Source: an uncultured Clostridia bacterium
GTDB lineage: Bacteria; Bacillota_A; Clostridia; TANB77; CAG-508
DNA: 64,000 nucleotides
Direction of reading: 5' to 3'
Assembly: GCA_944393405.1 (NCBI GenBank)
Contig: CALYAC010000002.1
Span: forward strand, 96,254 to 160,253
Position 1 is the stretch's first letter. Each line of letters opens with the position of its first letter. Made by a program: the position numbers and the translations under genes. The notes under the pieces were generated by a model that had not been told where the DNA came from, made no database searches, and was given only the letters and a program-made list of their open reading frames with translations. Shown one piece after another: positions 28,269 through 36,948 of the stretch.

Positions 28269-29765
28269 TTATACAAATAATTTAAATTTTTTCTTCAATT
28301 TTGTATCATTGCTTTTTATTTTTATTTGGTTTTCTATTATGTTATCATCATAAAATTCAATTGTAATATTCTTTTCATTATATATACATTGAATATTTAT
28401 ATTTTCTAATTTTATTATTTTGGTATCAAATACTTCTCTTAAAATCTGATATACCGTTTCTTCATCATTAGAAATTTTTTCCCAAATTTTAAATTCCTGA
28501 GCTTTAGCTATTATTAATTTTATTAATTCTCTAAACTTTGGATTTAATGCTTTTATATCTCTAATACTTCTATTTTGATCTATAGGTATATATCTATAAT
28601 ATCTTAATTTATATATACATTTTATAAGTTCGTTTTTATTTCCTTCATTTATTTTTTTTACTTTTTCTTTTAATAATTTAAGAAAAATCTTACTTGTATT
28701 TACTATATCTTCTTCTGAGTTTTCTATAAATACAGACTCTAAAAACTCTACTTCTTTTTCTAATTTAGTTTTTTCTTTGATAAATTCCTTTGGTAAAATA
28801 ATTCTATTATTTTCTTCTATCTTTTCTAAATATTTGCTTCTTTCTTCTTCTAATGCTTTTACTAAATAACTAATGCTAAAAATCTTTTCTTTATTAGGCA
28901 ACTTTTCATTTCTGGCATAATATTCTTTTTTTAATAATTCATTGTTATTTAATAATTTATCAATCTTTTCAATATTTTTTGTGCATTTCTTTTTTTCATT
29001 AGTTAAATTATTTAAAAATTCTTTTTTGTTCTTAAATAACTCTAATCTATCTTCTTTTTCTTTTTTTATCTTTTTAATTTCTGAATTAAACTTAGAATCT
29101 TTCGCTTTAGAAATATATTCTTTCATTGCCATTTTTATTGCAACATCATATAACTCCGAGTTAACATTTAATATCTTGTTTTTGCCATTAATTAATAGTA
29201 AAGATTGATACATATAATTACTATAAATATTTCTTACTTTCTTTGTATCAATATCCCATGACCATCCATTAAAATCTCTAATAACTTCTGCCATTGAGTC
29301 AATTTTACCTTCTTTTATAAATAAATTTAATGGATTTAATACATAATTATATGGCAAGTTAGAATCTATATCTACTCTCTCATCAATTTCTAATATTGCA
29401 ACTAATAAAGTTAATTCATTAGGAAAGCAAACTATTTCTCCATTTTCCTTATCTAGCTTATATTTCGCATGTATTTTTTCAAGTTCTTCTGCCTCTGGTG
29501 TCCCAGGTTTTACTAAAAATACTTTTAAACATTTTTCTTTTATAATTCTTAAAATATTTTCTATATATTCGTCTTTTGATAATGCCTCCACTTTAGTTGT
29601 TTTATAGTCCATATAAGCATTCTCTATTTTATATAACATGCTAAGTAATAAATTTTTTACATCATAAGAAAATAATTTGTTTTCCAAAATTTTTTCTAAT
29701 TGATTATTATAGTCTTTTATTTTTAAATTAAGTTTGGCTAAAATTTTATTTTTTTCCATACTCAT
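28269..29765 (-). CDS. Conserved hypothetical protein with coiled coil
   Basis: A protein of 498 residues that I do not recognise. The N-terminal 200 residues form a mixed fold (LSMLYKIENAYMDYKTTKVEAL, WSWDIDTKKVRNIYSNYMYQS). A long Lys/Glu-rich coiled coil occupies about residues 225-345 (KIKKEKEDRLELF, LVKALEEERSKYLEKIEENN). The C-terminal part includes CIYKLRYYRYIPIDQNRSIRDIKALN. The pattern is that of a structural or regulatory cytoplasmic protein. It sits between ftsK and the nuclease gene, 19 nt from the latter. Confidence 0.6.
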   Translation of the reverse strand: MSMEKNKILAKLNLKIKDYNNQLEKILENKLFSYDVKNLLLSMLYKIENAYMDYKTTKVEALSKDEYIENILRIIKEKCLKVFLVKPGTPEAEELEKIHAKYKLDKENGEIVCFPNELTLLVAILEIDERVDIDSNLPYNYVLNPLNLFIKEGKIDSMAEVIRDFNGWSWDIDTKKVRNIYSNYMYQSLLLINGKNKILNVNSELYDVAIKMAMKEYISKAKDSKFNSEIKKIKKEKEDRLELFKNKKEFLNNLTNEKKKCTKNIEKIDKLLNNNELLKKEYYARNEKLPNKEKIFSISYLVKALEEERSKYLEKIEENNRIILPKEFIKEKTKLEKEVEFLESVFIENSEEDIVNTSKIFLKLLKEKVKKINEGNKNELIKCIYKLRYYRYIPIDQNRSIRDIKALNPKFRELIKLIIAKAQEFKIWEKISNDEETVYQILREVFDTKIIKLENINIQCIYNEKNITIEFYDDNIIENQIKIKSNDTKLKKKFKLFV

Positions 29766-29783
29766 CCTCTTTAGTATTAATTT

Positions 29784-32219
29784 TTATTCACTAACATCTT
29801 CTGAATTATTACCACTCATTTTAAGTTCTTCCCATCTTTCTTTAGACATTAATACTTCCCTTGGTTTGCTTCCTTGGAATCCGGAAATTATACCTCTTTC
29901 TTCCATTTGGTCAATTATTCTTCCTGCTCTTGCATATCCAACTTTAAATCTTCTTTGTATAAATGATGTAGAGGCCTGTCCTGTTTCAACTACAACTTCT
30001 ATCGCATCCATTAATAATGGATCTGTATCATCATCTTCATCTGCTGCATCAATCTCTTTGTCAGTACTATTTGCATTTTCAATCTGTTTTATAATTTCAT
30101 CATTATATGTTGCCTCACCATTATTTTTAACAAAATCAACAATTTTTTCTACTTCCTTATCTGAAATAAAAGCTCCTTGTATTCTAGTAGGTTTTGGTGC
30201 TCCTGATGGATAAAATAGCATATCTCCTTTTCCTAAAAGTTTCTCTGCTCCTGCCATATCAAGAATTGTTCTTGAGTCTACTTGTGAAGAAACAGCAAAT
30301 GAAATTCTTGATGGAATATTTGCTTTAATTATTCCTGTGATTACATCTACTGAAGGTCTTTGTGTTGCTATTACTAAATGCATACCTGCTGCCCTTGCCA
30401 TTTGTGCTAATCTACAAATTGAATCTTCAACGTCTTTTGGCGAAACCATCATTAAGTCAGATAACTCATCTATTATGATTACTATCTGAGGTAATTTTTG
30501 ACTGCCACCCTCATTATCTAATGCAGCATTATATCCCTTTATATCTCTTACATTTTTACTTGCAAACAAGCTATATCTATTAACCATCTCTTGTACTGCC
30601 CAAGCTAAAGCTCCTGCTGCTTTTTTAGGATCTGTAACAACAGGTATTAACAAATGTGGAATCCCGTTATATACAGATAGTTCAACAACTTTAGGGTCAA
30701 CCATAACAAGTTTAACTTCACTTGGTTTTGCTTTATATATGATACTAGATATTAAAGTATTAATACATACAGATTTTCCAGAACCCGTAGCACCTGCTAT
30801 AAGAACATGTGGCATTTTAGCAATATCTGCTACTACTTCATTTCCTGCAACATCTTTTCCTAAAGCAAATGCAAGTTTTGATTTATGATTTTTAAATTTA
30901 TCGCTATCAATTATATCTCTTAATGGAACTATTTCATTTTCTGTATTAGGTACTTCAATTCCTACTGCTTGTTTTCCAGGTATTGGAGCCTCAATTCTTA
31001 TAGTTTCTGCTGCTAAGTTTAGAGCTATATCATCTGCTAAATTTGCTATTTTACTAACTCTTACACCTTCTGCTGGTTTTAATTCATACCTAGTAATTGC
31101 TGGTCCTACAGATACATTTTCAACTTTTGCAGATACTCCAAAACTGTATAAAGTCTTTTGAAGTCTCGTAGCTGTATCAGCAACAGCTTTTTTACCTCCC
31201 TTTACACCTTTCTTTTCTCCCTCTGCTAAAAGTTGTATTGGTGGAAATTCATAATGTTCATCTTCAACAGTTAGTGTATGTTCTAATTGTAATACTTGCT
31301 TTACTTTTTCTTCTTTAGTTTCTTGTTCAGCTTTAAACAAATTTGCTTCAAGTACATCTGGGTTAGATTTCTCTTTTTCTTCTTTTTTATCCTTTTTATC
31401 TTTTATTCTTCCAGTAATATTAAATGGTATTAGATCATCATTTGAATGATCATATTTTTTTAGTTTCTTACCTTTTTCGTCATTATCTTCACCATTTAAA
31501 TTAATTGTTAATTGTTCTGCTAATTGTTCTGCTTCTTTTCTTTGCTCTTCTCTTTCTCTTAGTCTACGTTCTCTTTTTGTTTCTTTTCTTTCTTTAGGTT
31601 TTTCTTCTTCTACTTCTTTTACCTTAGCTAATCTTGCCTCTTTTCTTTCAGCTCTTCTATCTTCTTTATTTTCTCTTCTTTCTTCTACCATATTTCCTAT
31701 TATTTCAGCTGGCTTAATTCCAAACATGAATATAAGTAATATAATTGCTATACCTATACATAAAATTACAGTTCCAACTTCTCCAAGTAAACCTATAAGC
31801 CAGTACGCAATTAATGTTCCTATTGCTCCTCCGCCTATATCTTGAGAACCTCTTTCGTAGCCATCACTAACTACAGTAGATAAATCGTCATTTATATGAA
31901 ATGTATTATTTGAAAACTGAAAAACACTAAGCATTGTAGCAATACATACTAAAAATATTCCATATTGAACTAGTTTTGATATCAAATAGTCCTTATCTTC
32001 AGTAGTCATATATATAGCAAGTAAAAAAGTACCAATTGGAATTATATATTTTATTGCACCCATAATTCCTCCAAGCATTGGACTTAAATGCTCTCCTATA
32101 TATCCAGATTTTGTATATATTAAAATAGCTAATAATATGCTAATTAAAAACATAAATACTACTGCTACATTTATATCTAATTTATTTGTTTTTTTTGCTC
32201 TTCTTCCCCTTTTTGCCAA
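29784..32219 (-). CDS. ftsK: DNA translocase FtsK/SpoIIIE
   Basis: A hexameric DNA pump for chromosome segregation at division or sporulation. The 811-residue product has four N-terminal membrane helices (about residues 18-185), a charged linker (Lys/Glu-rich), the FtsK core with Walker A GATGSGKSVCINT (near 476) and Walker B IVIIIDELSDLMM, and a C-terminal gamma winged helix (ASTSFIQRRFKVGYARAGRIIDQME). Length is typical. Ribosome site AAAGGAGGGAATAGCC. Transcribed from a promoter with the GTAATA operator. Confidence 0.96.
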   Translation of the reverse strand: MAKRGRRAKKTNKLDINVAVVFMFLISILLAILIYTKSGYIGEHLSPMLGGIMGAIKYIIPIGTFLLAIYMTTEDKDYLISKLVQYGIFLVCIATMLSVFQFSNNTFHINDDLSTVVSDGYERGSQDIGGGAIGTLIAYWLIGLLGEVGTVILCIGIAIILLIFMFGIKPAEIIGNMVEERRENKEDRRAERKEARLAKVKEVEEEKPKERKETKRERRLREREEQRKEAEQLAEQLTINLNGEDNDEKGKKLKKYDHSNDDLIPFNITGRIKDKKDKKEEKEKSNPDVLEANLFKAEQETKEEKVKQVLQLEHTLTVEDEHYEFPPIQLLAEGEKKGVKGGKKAVADTATRLQKTLYSFGVSAKVENVSVGPAITRYELKPAEGVRVSKIANLADDIALNLAAETIRIEAPIPGKQAVGIEVPNTENEIVPLRDIIDSDKFKNHKSKLAFALGKDVAGNEVVADIAKMPHVLIAGATGSGKSVCINTLISSIIYKAKPSEVKLVMVDPKVVELSVYNGIPHLLIPVVTDPKKAAGALAWAVQEMVNRYSLFASKNVRDIKGYNAALDNEGGSQKLPQIVIIIDELSDLMMVSPKDVEDSICRLAQMARAAGMHLVIATQRPSVDVITGIIKANIPSRISFAVSSQVDSRTILDMAGAEKLLGKGDMLFYPSGAPKPTRIQGAFISDKEVEKIVDFVKNNGEATYNDEIIKQIENANSTDKEIDAADEDDDTDPLLMDAIEVVVETGQASTSFIQRRFKVGYARAGRIIDQMEERGIISGFQGSKPREVLMSKERWEELKMSGNNSEDVSE

Positions 32220-32260
32220 GGCTATTCCCTCCTTTGATTTGGGTTAAATTTACCATTCGT

Positions 32261-32288
32261 ATTATATCACATGGGTTTTAAAAAGCAA
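32261..32288 (-). promoter_or_regulatory. Sigma-A promoter of ftsK
   Basis: Minus-strand TATAAT (32266-32261) preceded, 16 nt earlier, by TTGCTT (32288-32283) or, with 17-nt spacing, by TTTGCT (32289-32284). It is about 42 nt upstream of the ftsK start. Confidence 0.6.
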
Positions 32289-32295
32289 ATATATA

Positions 32296-32323
32296 TTTGT
32301 AATTTGTAATATAAATGTAATAT
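32296..32323 (-). promoter_or_regulatory. Repeated GTAATA operator candidate upstream of ftsK
   Basis: Plus-strand GTAAT units begin at 32299, 32306 and 32317. The last two are spaced 11 nt, and the unit at 32306 lies 17-18 nt upstream of the -35 edge, the same distance as in the cpaB, rsmD and sepF promoters. Confidence 0.5.
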
Positions 32324-32333
32324 TTATTTAAAA

Positions 32334-32360
32334 CAAAAAAAGAAGTAGTTTTACTACTTC
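32334..32360 (-). terminator. Intrinsic terminator of the rsmD operon
   Basis: In the minus-strand RNA GAAGTAG pairs with CTACTTC across a 5-nt loop, followed immediately by seven or eight U. It sits 12 nt after the stop of the coiled-coil gene 32373-32810 and separates it from ftsK. Confidence 0.8.
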
Positions 32361-32372
32361 CCCTTTCATTTA

Positions 32373-32810
32373 CTATTTTAATTCTTTTCTATTATTTCTT
32401 ATAACTTTTAATGCATCTTCAAGTGCAACTTCAATTCCTGCTAAAACTCCATCTGCATATTCTTCAGTACCACTTTTAATTTCTCTTGACATCTCATTTG
32501 CAGTTTCAATAATTTCAACTTTCTTTTCATAAGCTTTTTTCGTAATTTCATGTTCATCTATCATAGAAATAATTCTATTTTCTGCTTCTTTTATTATTTC
32601 GTCAGCTTCATTTTGAGCTTCAACTAAAATTCTTTGTCTTTCTTCTTTTATCCATTTAGCTTGTTTTAATTCATCAGGTAATTTTAATCTAATTTCTTTA
32701 ATTATATCTAAAATTTCATCTCTATCTACTATACATTTATTTGAAAATGGTACCCCTCTACTTTTGTCAAGTATGTCTTCCAAAGTTTCCAATAAAGTAA
32801 ATATTTCCAT
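32373..32810 (-). CDS. Coiled-coil protein resembling ATP-synthase b/E-type subunits
   Basis: A protein of 145 residues, almost all helical: an N-terminal domain (LETLEDILDKSRGVPFSNKCIVDRDEILDII), then a Glu/Lys-rich coiled coil (EAQNEADEIIKEAENRIISM) reminiscent of the E or b stalk subunits of rotary ATPases, and a final helical part. Such proteins are often annotated loosely as ATPase components in Clostridia; no ATP site is present. It is four bases after rsmD in transcription order. Role unknown. Confidence 0.6.
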   Translation of the reverse strand: MEIFTLLETLEDILDKSRGVPFSNKCIVDRDEILDIIKEIRLKLPDELKQAKWIKEERQRILVEAQNEADEIIKEAENRIISMIDEHEITKKAYEKKVEIIETANEMSREIKSGTEEYADGVLAGIEVALEDALKVIRNNRKELK

Positions 32811-32814
32811 AATC

Positions 32815-33375
32815 TTACTCCTTTCGATTTAAGAACATAAGATAAACTCTTCCATATTTTCTTAAATCATATACTTCAACCTCTAATTGCTCCAGCTGTT
32901 TTTCTTCTCTTTCTTTTTCATCTGTTTCAATTATAATTATTCCATTTTTTGCTAGTAAATCTAGTGAAACAACTTTTTTTACTGCATCAATAGCTATGTT
33001 ATCTTTATATGGTGGATCTAAAAATATAATATCAAATTTCATATTCTTATTTTTTAAAGATTCTAGTGTTTTTCTATAATCTTGTATATATATTTCAGAT
33101 TTATCCATAAATCTAGTTTTTATTAAATTACTTTTTATCATATTTGCAGCTAATTTTGATTTTTCACAAAACACAGCTTTTTTAGCTCCTCTACTGATAA
33201 ATTCAATTCCTATCGCGCCACTTCCTGCAAATAAGTCTAATACTATACTTTCATCAATTTTATTTTGAATAATATTAAACAATGATTCTTTTACTCTATC
33301 AAGTGTTGGTCTAGTATCTAAACTATCAATAGAATTTAGTTTTGTTCCTCTTGCTATTCCACTAATTACTCTCAT
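32815..33375 (-). CDS. rsmD: 16S rRNA (guanine966-N2)-methyltransferase
   Basis: A protein of 186 residues from ATG 33375, with the opening MRVISGIARGTKLNSIDSLDTRPT. It has SAM motif I DLFAGSGAIGIEFISRGA and the catalytic DPPY (FLDPPYKDN). An in-frame upstream start (33462) adds 29 hydrophobic residues that are not part of the family and overlap the operator, so ATG 33375 is preferred. Confidence 0.93.
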   Translation of the reverse strand: MRVISGIARGTKLNSIDSLDTRPTLDRVKESLFNIIQNKIDESIVLDLFAGSGAIGIEFISRGAKKAVFCEKSKLAANMIKSNLIKTRFMDKSEIYIQDYRKTLESLKNKNMKFDIIFLDPPYKDNIAIDAVKKVVSLDLLAKNGIIIIETDEKEREEKQLEQLEVEVYDLRKYGRVYLMFLNRKE

Positions 33376-33400
33376 ACAAACCTCTATTGCGATTATATAT

Positions 33401-33428
33401 ATTTTATCTGTTATTTCCAATATGTCAA
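33401..33428 (-). promoter_or_regulatory. Sigma-A promoter of rsmD
   Basis: Minus-strand perfect TTGACA (33428-33423), a 16-nt spacer and TAAAAT (33406-33401), about 25 nt upstream of the rsmD ATG. Confidence 0.65.
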
Positions 33429-33441
33429 TACAATTAACAGA

Positions 33442-33493
33442 ATTGTAATATAGATTTAACAATTTTGTAATACTGTTATATATTTGTAATATT
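33442..33493 (-). promoter_or_regulatory. Repeated GTAATA operator candidate upstream of rsmD
   Basis: Plus-strand GTAATA units begin at 33445, 33467 and 33486; the first is 17 nt from the edge of the -35 TTGACA. Confidence 0.55.
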
Positions 33494-33542
33494 GGTTTTT
33501 TTATTATACATCATACTAATAGAAAAGTAAATAGATACAATA

Positions 33543-33566
33543 AAAGCTAGGATATTACCTAGCTTT
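33543..33566 (-). terminator. Intrinsic terminator after divIVA
   Basis: In the minus-strand RNA a 9-bp perfect stem AAAGCTAGG/CCTAGCTTT with a 6-nt loop is followed by UUAUUG. The U-run is short. It lies 22 nt after the divIVA stop. Confidence 0.65.
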
Positions 33567-33588
33567 ATCTTTAGTCTTACACTATTAA

Positions 33589-34038
33589 TTAATCTTTATT
33601 TACTTCTTTTAATAACTCTAATTGTGAAATTAATAAAGATTCCATTTTGGCTTTATATACATCAAATTGTTTTTGTAAATCTTCTAATTCTTTTGTTTTA
33701 ATTGTAATTTGTTGTTCTAATTCCATTACTTGTTGTTTAGCTGTTCCTTGTGCATCTCTTACAATTTGGTCAGCTTGTTGTTGTGCAACTTTTTTTATTT
33801 CATCTGCAGTACTTTGAGCCATTACTAAAGTATTTTGAAGTGTTGATTCTAGATTTTTATATTTTACAAGGCTTGCTTCTAATTCTGATATTTTTCCTTT
33901 ATTTTCATTAGATTCCTTATATAGTTTTTCATAGTCTAGTGTTAACTCATCTAAAAAGTTGTCTACTTCTTCCACACTATAGCCGTTCATCATTTGTTTT
34001 GCAAATTTCTTATTTTCTATATCCAATGGTGTATACAT
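33589..34038 (-). CDS. divIVA: DivIVA-domain cell-pole/septum protein
   Basis: DivIVA proteins recognise curved membrane at the division site. The product (149 residues) opens MYTPLDIENKKFAKQMMNGYSVEEVDNFLDEL, the family signature, followed by a long coiled coil (ELEASLVKYKNLESTLQNTLVMAQSTADE). Shorter than the B. subtilis protein because the C-terminal tail ends soon after the coil. It follows sepF, a normal Firmicutes arrangement. Confidence 0.93.
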   Translation of the reverse strand: MYTPLDIENKKFAKQMMNGYSVEEVDNFLDELTLDYEKLYKESNENKGKISELEASLVKYKNLESTLQNTLVMAQSTADEIKKVAQQQADQIVRDAQGTAKQQVMELEQQITIKTKELEDLQKQFDVYKAKMESLLISQLELLKEVNKD

Positions 34039-34076
34039 ATTAGTCCCTCCTAAACTCCTTACATAACTATATTTAT

Positions 34077-34562
34077 TTAATTATTTGAATTGTTTCTTAA
34101 CCAAGATACTGATAATTTATTTTTTATTTCTTCTCTTGCCATTTCATTTGTTATATCATAATTATATGGTGCTACTAAAAAGATTGAATTTGATACTTTT
34201 TGTAGATTTCCATCTAATGCATGAACTGCTCCACTAACAACATCTACTATTCTTCTAGCAATATCTTTATTTACATATTCTAGGTTTACAATAATAGACT
34301 TTTTCTCTTTTAATAAATTACAAATACTTTCTGATTGCTCGAAAGTTGTTGGTTGACAAATAACCATTTTCACTTGTTGTGTTTGTGGCATATTTACAAC
34401 TTTACTACTTCTTTTTCCAAAGAATCTTCTATCTTCTTCTTCCTCTTCTTCTTGGTCTTCTATATCTAAATTTTTATCATAATCTAGCTCTTCTGTTTCT
34501 TCCTCTTCTCTCTCTGGTAATCCTAGCATTCCCCATACTTTTTCCATAATAGCTCCTGACAT
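34077..34562 (-). CDS. sepF: Cell-division protein SepF
   Basis: SepF links FtsZ to the membrane. The 161-residue product has an amphipathic N-terminus (MSGAIMEKVWGMLGL), an acidic linker (EREEEETEELDYDKNLDIEDQEEEEEED), and the SepF fold (QQVKMVICQPTTFEQSESICNLLKEKKSIIVNLEYVNKDIARRIVDVVSGAVHAL). Start: AGGAGG 8 nt before ATG 34562. Confidence 0.95.
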   Translation of the reverse strand: MSGAIMEKVWGMLGLPEREEEETEELDYDKNLDIEDQEEEEEEDRRFFGKRSSKVVNMPQTQQVKMVICQPTTFEQSESICNLLKEKKSIIVNLEYVNKDIARRIVDVVSGAVHALDGNLQKVSNSIFLVAPYNYDITNEMAREEIKNKLSVSWLRNNSNN

Positions 34563-34611
34563 CTTATTAACCTCCTATAAAATATTCGTCATTGGTTTTC
34601 ACTTGTAATAT

Positions 34612-34640
34612 AGTATCTATCATTTTTTATTTATTGTCAA
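34612..34640 (-). promoter_or_regulatory. Sigma-A promoter of sepF
   Basis: Minus-strand TTGACA (34640-34635), a 17-nt spacer and GATACT (34617-34612), about 50 nt upstream of the sepF start. Confidence 0.65.
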
Positions 34641-34651
34641 TACCTTTTATT

Positions 34652-34697
34652 GTTTTGTAATATTTTTTTAACATAATTGTAATATTTTTGTAATATT
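34652..34697 (-). promoter_or_regulatory. Repeated GTAATA operator candidate upstream of sepF
   Basis: Plus-strand GTAATA units begin at 34657, 34679 and 34690 (spacing 22 and 11 nt). The first is 17 nt from the -35 edge. The last 22 nt are identical to those upstream of cpaB, and the whole geometry is the same. Confidence 0.6.
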
Positions 34698-34717
34698 TCT
34701 TTTATAATAAATTATAA

Positions 34718-36004
34718 CTATTGATTAATTAATATCTCGTCATATATAGATATATTTGGCATTTCCCTTATTTCTTCTGAAGTATATCCTAATTCTTTTA
34801 GCTCATCACTTGTGTAATTTGTAACTACTGAATATTTATCATTTGATTTCAATATTTTAACTAATACTTTATCTTCATATTCAATTCTTTTACGTGTTAC
34901 ATATGCTATTTTATTGTTATTTTTTTCTTCATAAGAAATTGCTGAATTTGGGACTTTCTTTCCTGTCTCGCTCCACCAAATTATACTAAATGATATTTTT
35001 CTATAATCAATTAGTTCATCAATATTTTTTTCTATCTTTAATGTAAGAATATAATTATTATCTTCTTGTGTCTTATATTCTATAGTTGCACTTGTTTCAC
35101 TACCACTTGGTAGTCTTATTTTTAATGTATCTCCAACTTCAGCATCTTTTGCATAATCTGAATCTAGTACTGTTACTATATAAGCATAATAATTATCAAT
35201 AATTTTTCCACTTTCACTACTTGTTGGAATTATTTGTCCAGTTTTTAAATTTAAATTATTTAAAAATTCTGTTGTATATTTGCTGAAATCTTCTGTTGTT
35301 AAGACATCTTCATATCCATCTACCCTATATGAAACAATTCCGCTTCTTGATGCCTTTAAATATTCTGCTCCTGAATTTAATTTATTCTCATATTCTTTTC
35401 TTTGATTAATCAATTTTTTTAGATATGATCCTGCGGGACTTTTTTCTCCTGTTATTTTTGCAATTTTAGTCATACTAGCATTTATTTCTTGCTTATTTTC
35501 TTTTATCTTTGTTAAATCGCTTTCTCCATATAGTTCATTTATCTTTGTATCTATTTGTTGTTCTAAGACCTTTGTATCAGACGAAAATAAATTTTCCTCT
35601 TTTGACATTGCTTCATCTATTTTCACATCTAATTCTTCGATTTTTTCAACCAGACTATCTTCATTGTTTGAGTAATATCTAAAAATAGCTTCACCTTTTG
35701 CTACTTTTTCGCCTTCTGTTTTTATTTGTTCTATTCCATTTTTATAGTTTTTTCCTTTTAGAACTGTTTCATCTCTTATAACATAACCAACTGCACTCTC
35801 TTCTTGTTGAATTTGTCCCATCTCTACATATACTGTGTCAGTTGGATTTCTGACTAATTGCACTACCATAAATACTATATAAATAATAATGCATAACAAT
35901 AACAGCATAATTATCTTCTTTTTATGCTTTTTCAAAAATCTTATAAATTTACTTTGCTTCTTTTTGTCATTATTTTTTTCTCTAGTTATGTTATTCTCTT
36001 CCAC
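34718..36004 (-). CDS. HlyD-like membrane-fusion/adaptor protein
   Basis: A protein of 428 residues with one N-terminal membrane helix (about 29-49: KKIIMLLLLCIIIYIVFMVV) after a Lys-rich cytoplasmic tip. A periplasmic-adaptor-like body follows: a barrel-sandwich (VGYVIRDETVLKGKNYKNGIEQIKTEGEKVAKGEAIFRYY), a helical hairpin (EKIEELDVKIDEAMSKEENLFS) and the returning barrel. Such proteins occur between sepF and miaA in Clostridia and are of unknown function. It starts with GTG (GGAGG six nt upstream) and overlaps the end of miaA by 14 nt, so translation is coupled. Confidence 0.72.
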   Translation of the reverse strand: MEENNITREKNNDKKKQSKFIRFLKKHKKKIIMLLLLCIIIYIVFMVVQLVRNPTDTVYVEMGQIQQEESAVGYVIRDETVLKGKNYKNGIEQIKTEGEKVAKGEAIFRYYSNNEDSLVEKIEELDVKIDEAMSKEENLFSSDTKVLEQQIDTKINELYGESDLTKIKENKQEINASMTKIAKITGEKSPAGSYLKKLINQRKEYENKLNSGAEYLKASRSGIVSYRVDGYEDVLTTEDFSKYTTEFLNNLNLKTGQIIPTSSESGKIIDNYYAYIVTVLDSDYAKDAEVGDTLKIRLPSGSETSATIEYKTQEDNNYILTLKIEKNIDELIDYRKISFSIIWWSETGKKVPNSAISYEEKNNNKIAYVTRKRIEYEDKVLVKILKSNDKYSVVTNYTSDELKELGYTSEEIREMPNISIYDEILINQ

Positions 36005-36914
36005 TATATTCCTCCAAAATAATTTTTATATTATTTTGTATATCGTCTAAACCATTAATCCATTTTATATTATCATATTTTCTAAACCATGTTAATTGTC
36101 TTTTTGCATATCTTCTAGTTTCCAGTTTTATTTTTTCAATCATTTCTTCTTTACTACAATTTCCATTTAAATACTCTACAACCTCTTTATATCCCAAACC
36201 TTGCATTGCTGTTGGAAATTCTTTATATTTTTTTAGTAATTCTTTAACTTCCTGAACCAAGCCATTTTCAATCATTATATCTACTCTTTTATTTATTCTT
36301 TCATAAAGTTTTTCTCTTTCCATAGTTATACCAAATAAGATATAATCATAATCTGGTCCATTTTTTCTAGATTCTATTTCTAACTCAGTTTTAGTTTTCC
36401 CTGTTGAATGATAAATTTCTAAAATTCTACAAATTCTTTTTTTATCATTTGGACTAATCTTTTTTATTGCTTCTGGATCAATATTTCCTGCTTCCTCATA
36501 TAGTACATCTAGTCCTTTTTCATTAACAATCTTATCAAGTTGTTCTCTGTATTTCAAATCCACTTTTATTTCATTATACTCTATCCCATAAATAAGTGAT
36601 TCTACATATAGACCTGTTCCTCCAACTACAATTGGAACTTTACCTTTCTCTAATATTTCTTTTATAGCTTTTAGTGCATCTTTTTTATAATCTGCAACAC
36701 TATATCTAATATCAGGTAAAACACAATCTATTAAATAATGCTGCACTCCTTGCATTTCTTCTTTAACTGGTTTTGCAGTTCCTATTGTCATATCTTTATA
36801 TATTTGCATTGAATCACAAGATACAATTTCCCCATTTATTTTTTTTGCAAGTTCAATTGATAATCCTGTTTTTCCTGAGGCAGTTGGTCCACAAATAACT
36901 ATTACTTTTTGCAT
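35991..36914 (-). CDS. miaA: tRNA dimethylallyltransferase
   Basis: MiaA adds a dimethylallyl group to A37 of tRNAs reading codons starting with U. The 307-residue product has the P-loop GPTASGKTGLS and SCDSMQIYKDMTIGTAKP, GGTGLYVESLIYGIEYN, and ends with the LTWFRKYDNIKWI signature (the catalytic Trp-Phe-Arg block). Length is typical. It is 34 nt downstream, in transcription order, of the 224-residue membrane protein. Confidence 0.96.
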   Translation of the reverse strand: MQKVIVICGPTASGKTGLSIELAKKINGEIVSCDSMQIYKDMTIGTAKPVKEEMQGVQHYLIDCVLPDIRYSVADYKKDALKAIKEILEKGKVPIVVGGTGLYVESLIYGIEYNEIKVDLKYREQLDKIVNEKGLDVLYEEAGNIDPEAIKKISPNDKKRICRILEIYHSTGKTKTELEIESRKNGPDYDYILFGITMEREKLYERINKRVDIMIENGLVQEVKELLKKYKEFPTAMQGLGYKEVVEYLNGNCSKEEMIEKIKLETRRYAKRQLTWFRKYDNIKWINGLDDIQNNIKIILEEYSGRE

Positions 36915-36948
36915 AAATTAAGTTTTCTCTCCTCTTTTAGTTATTTAA

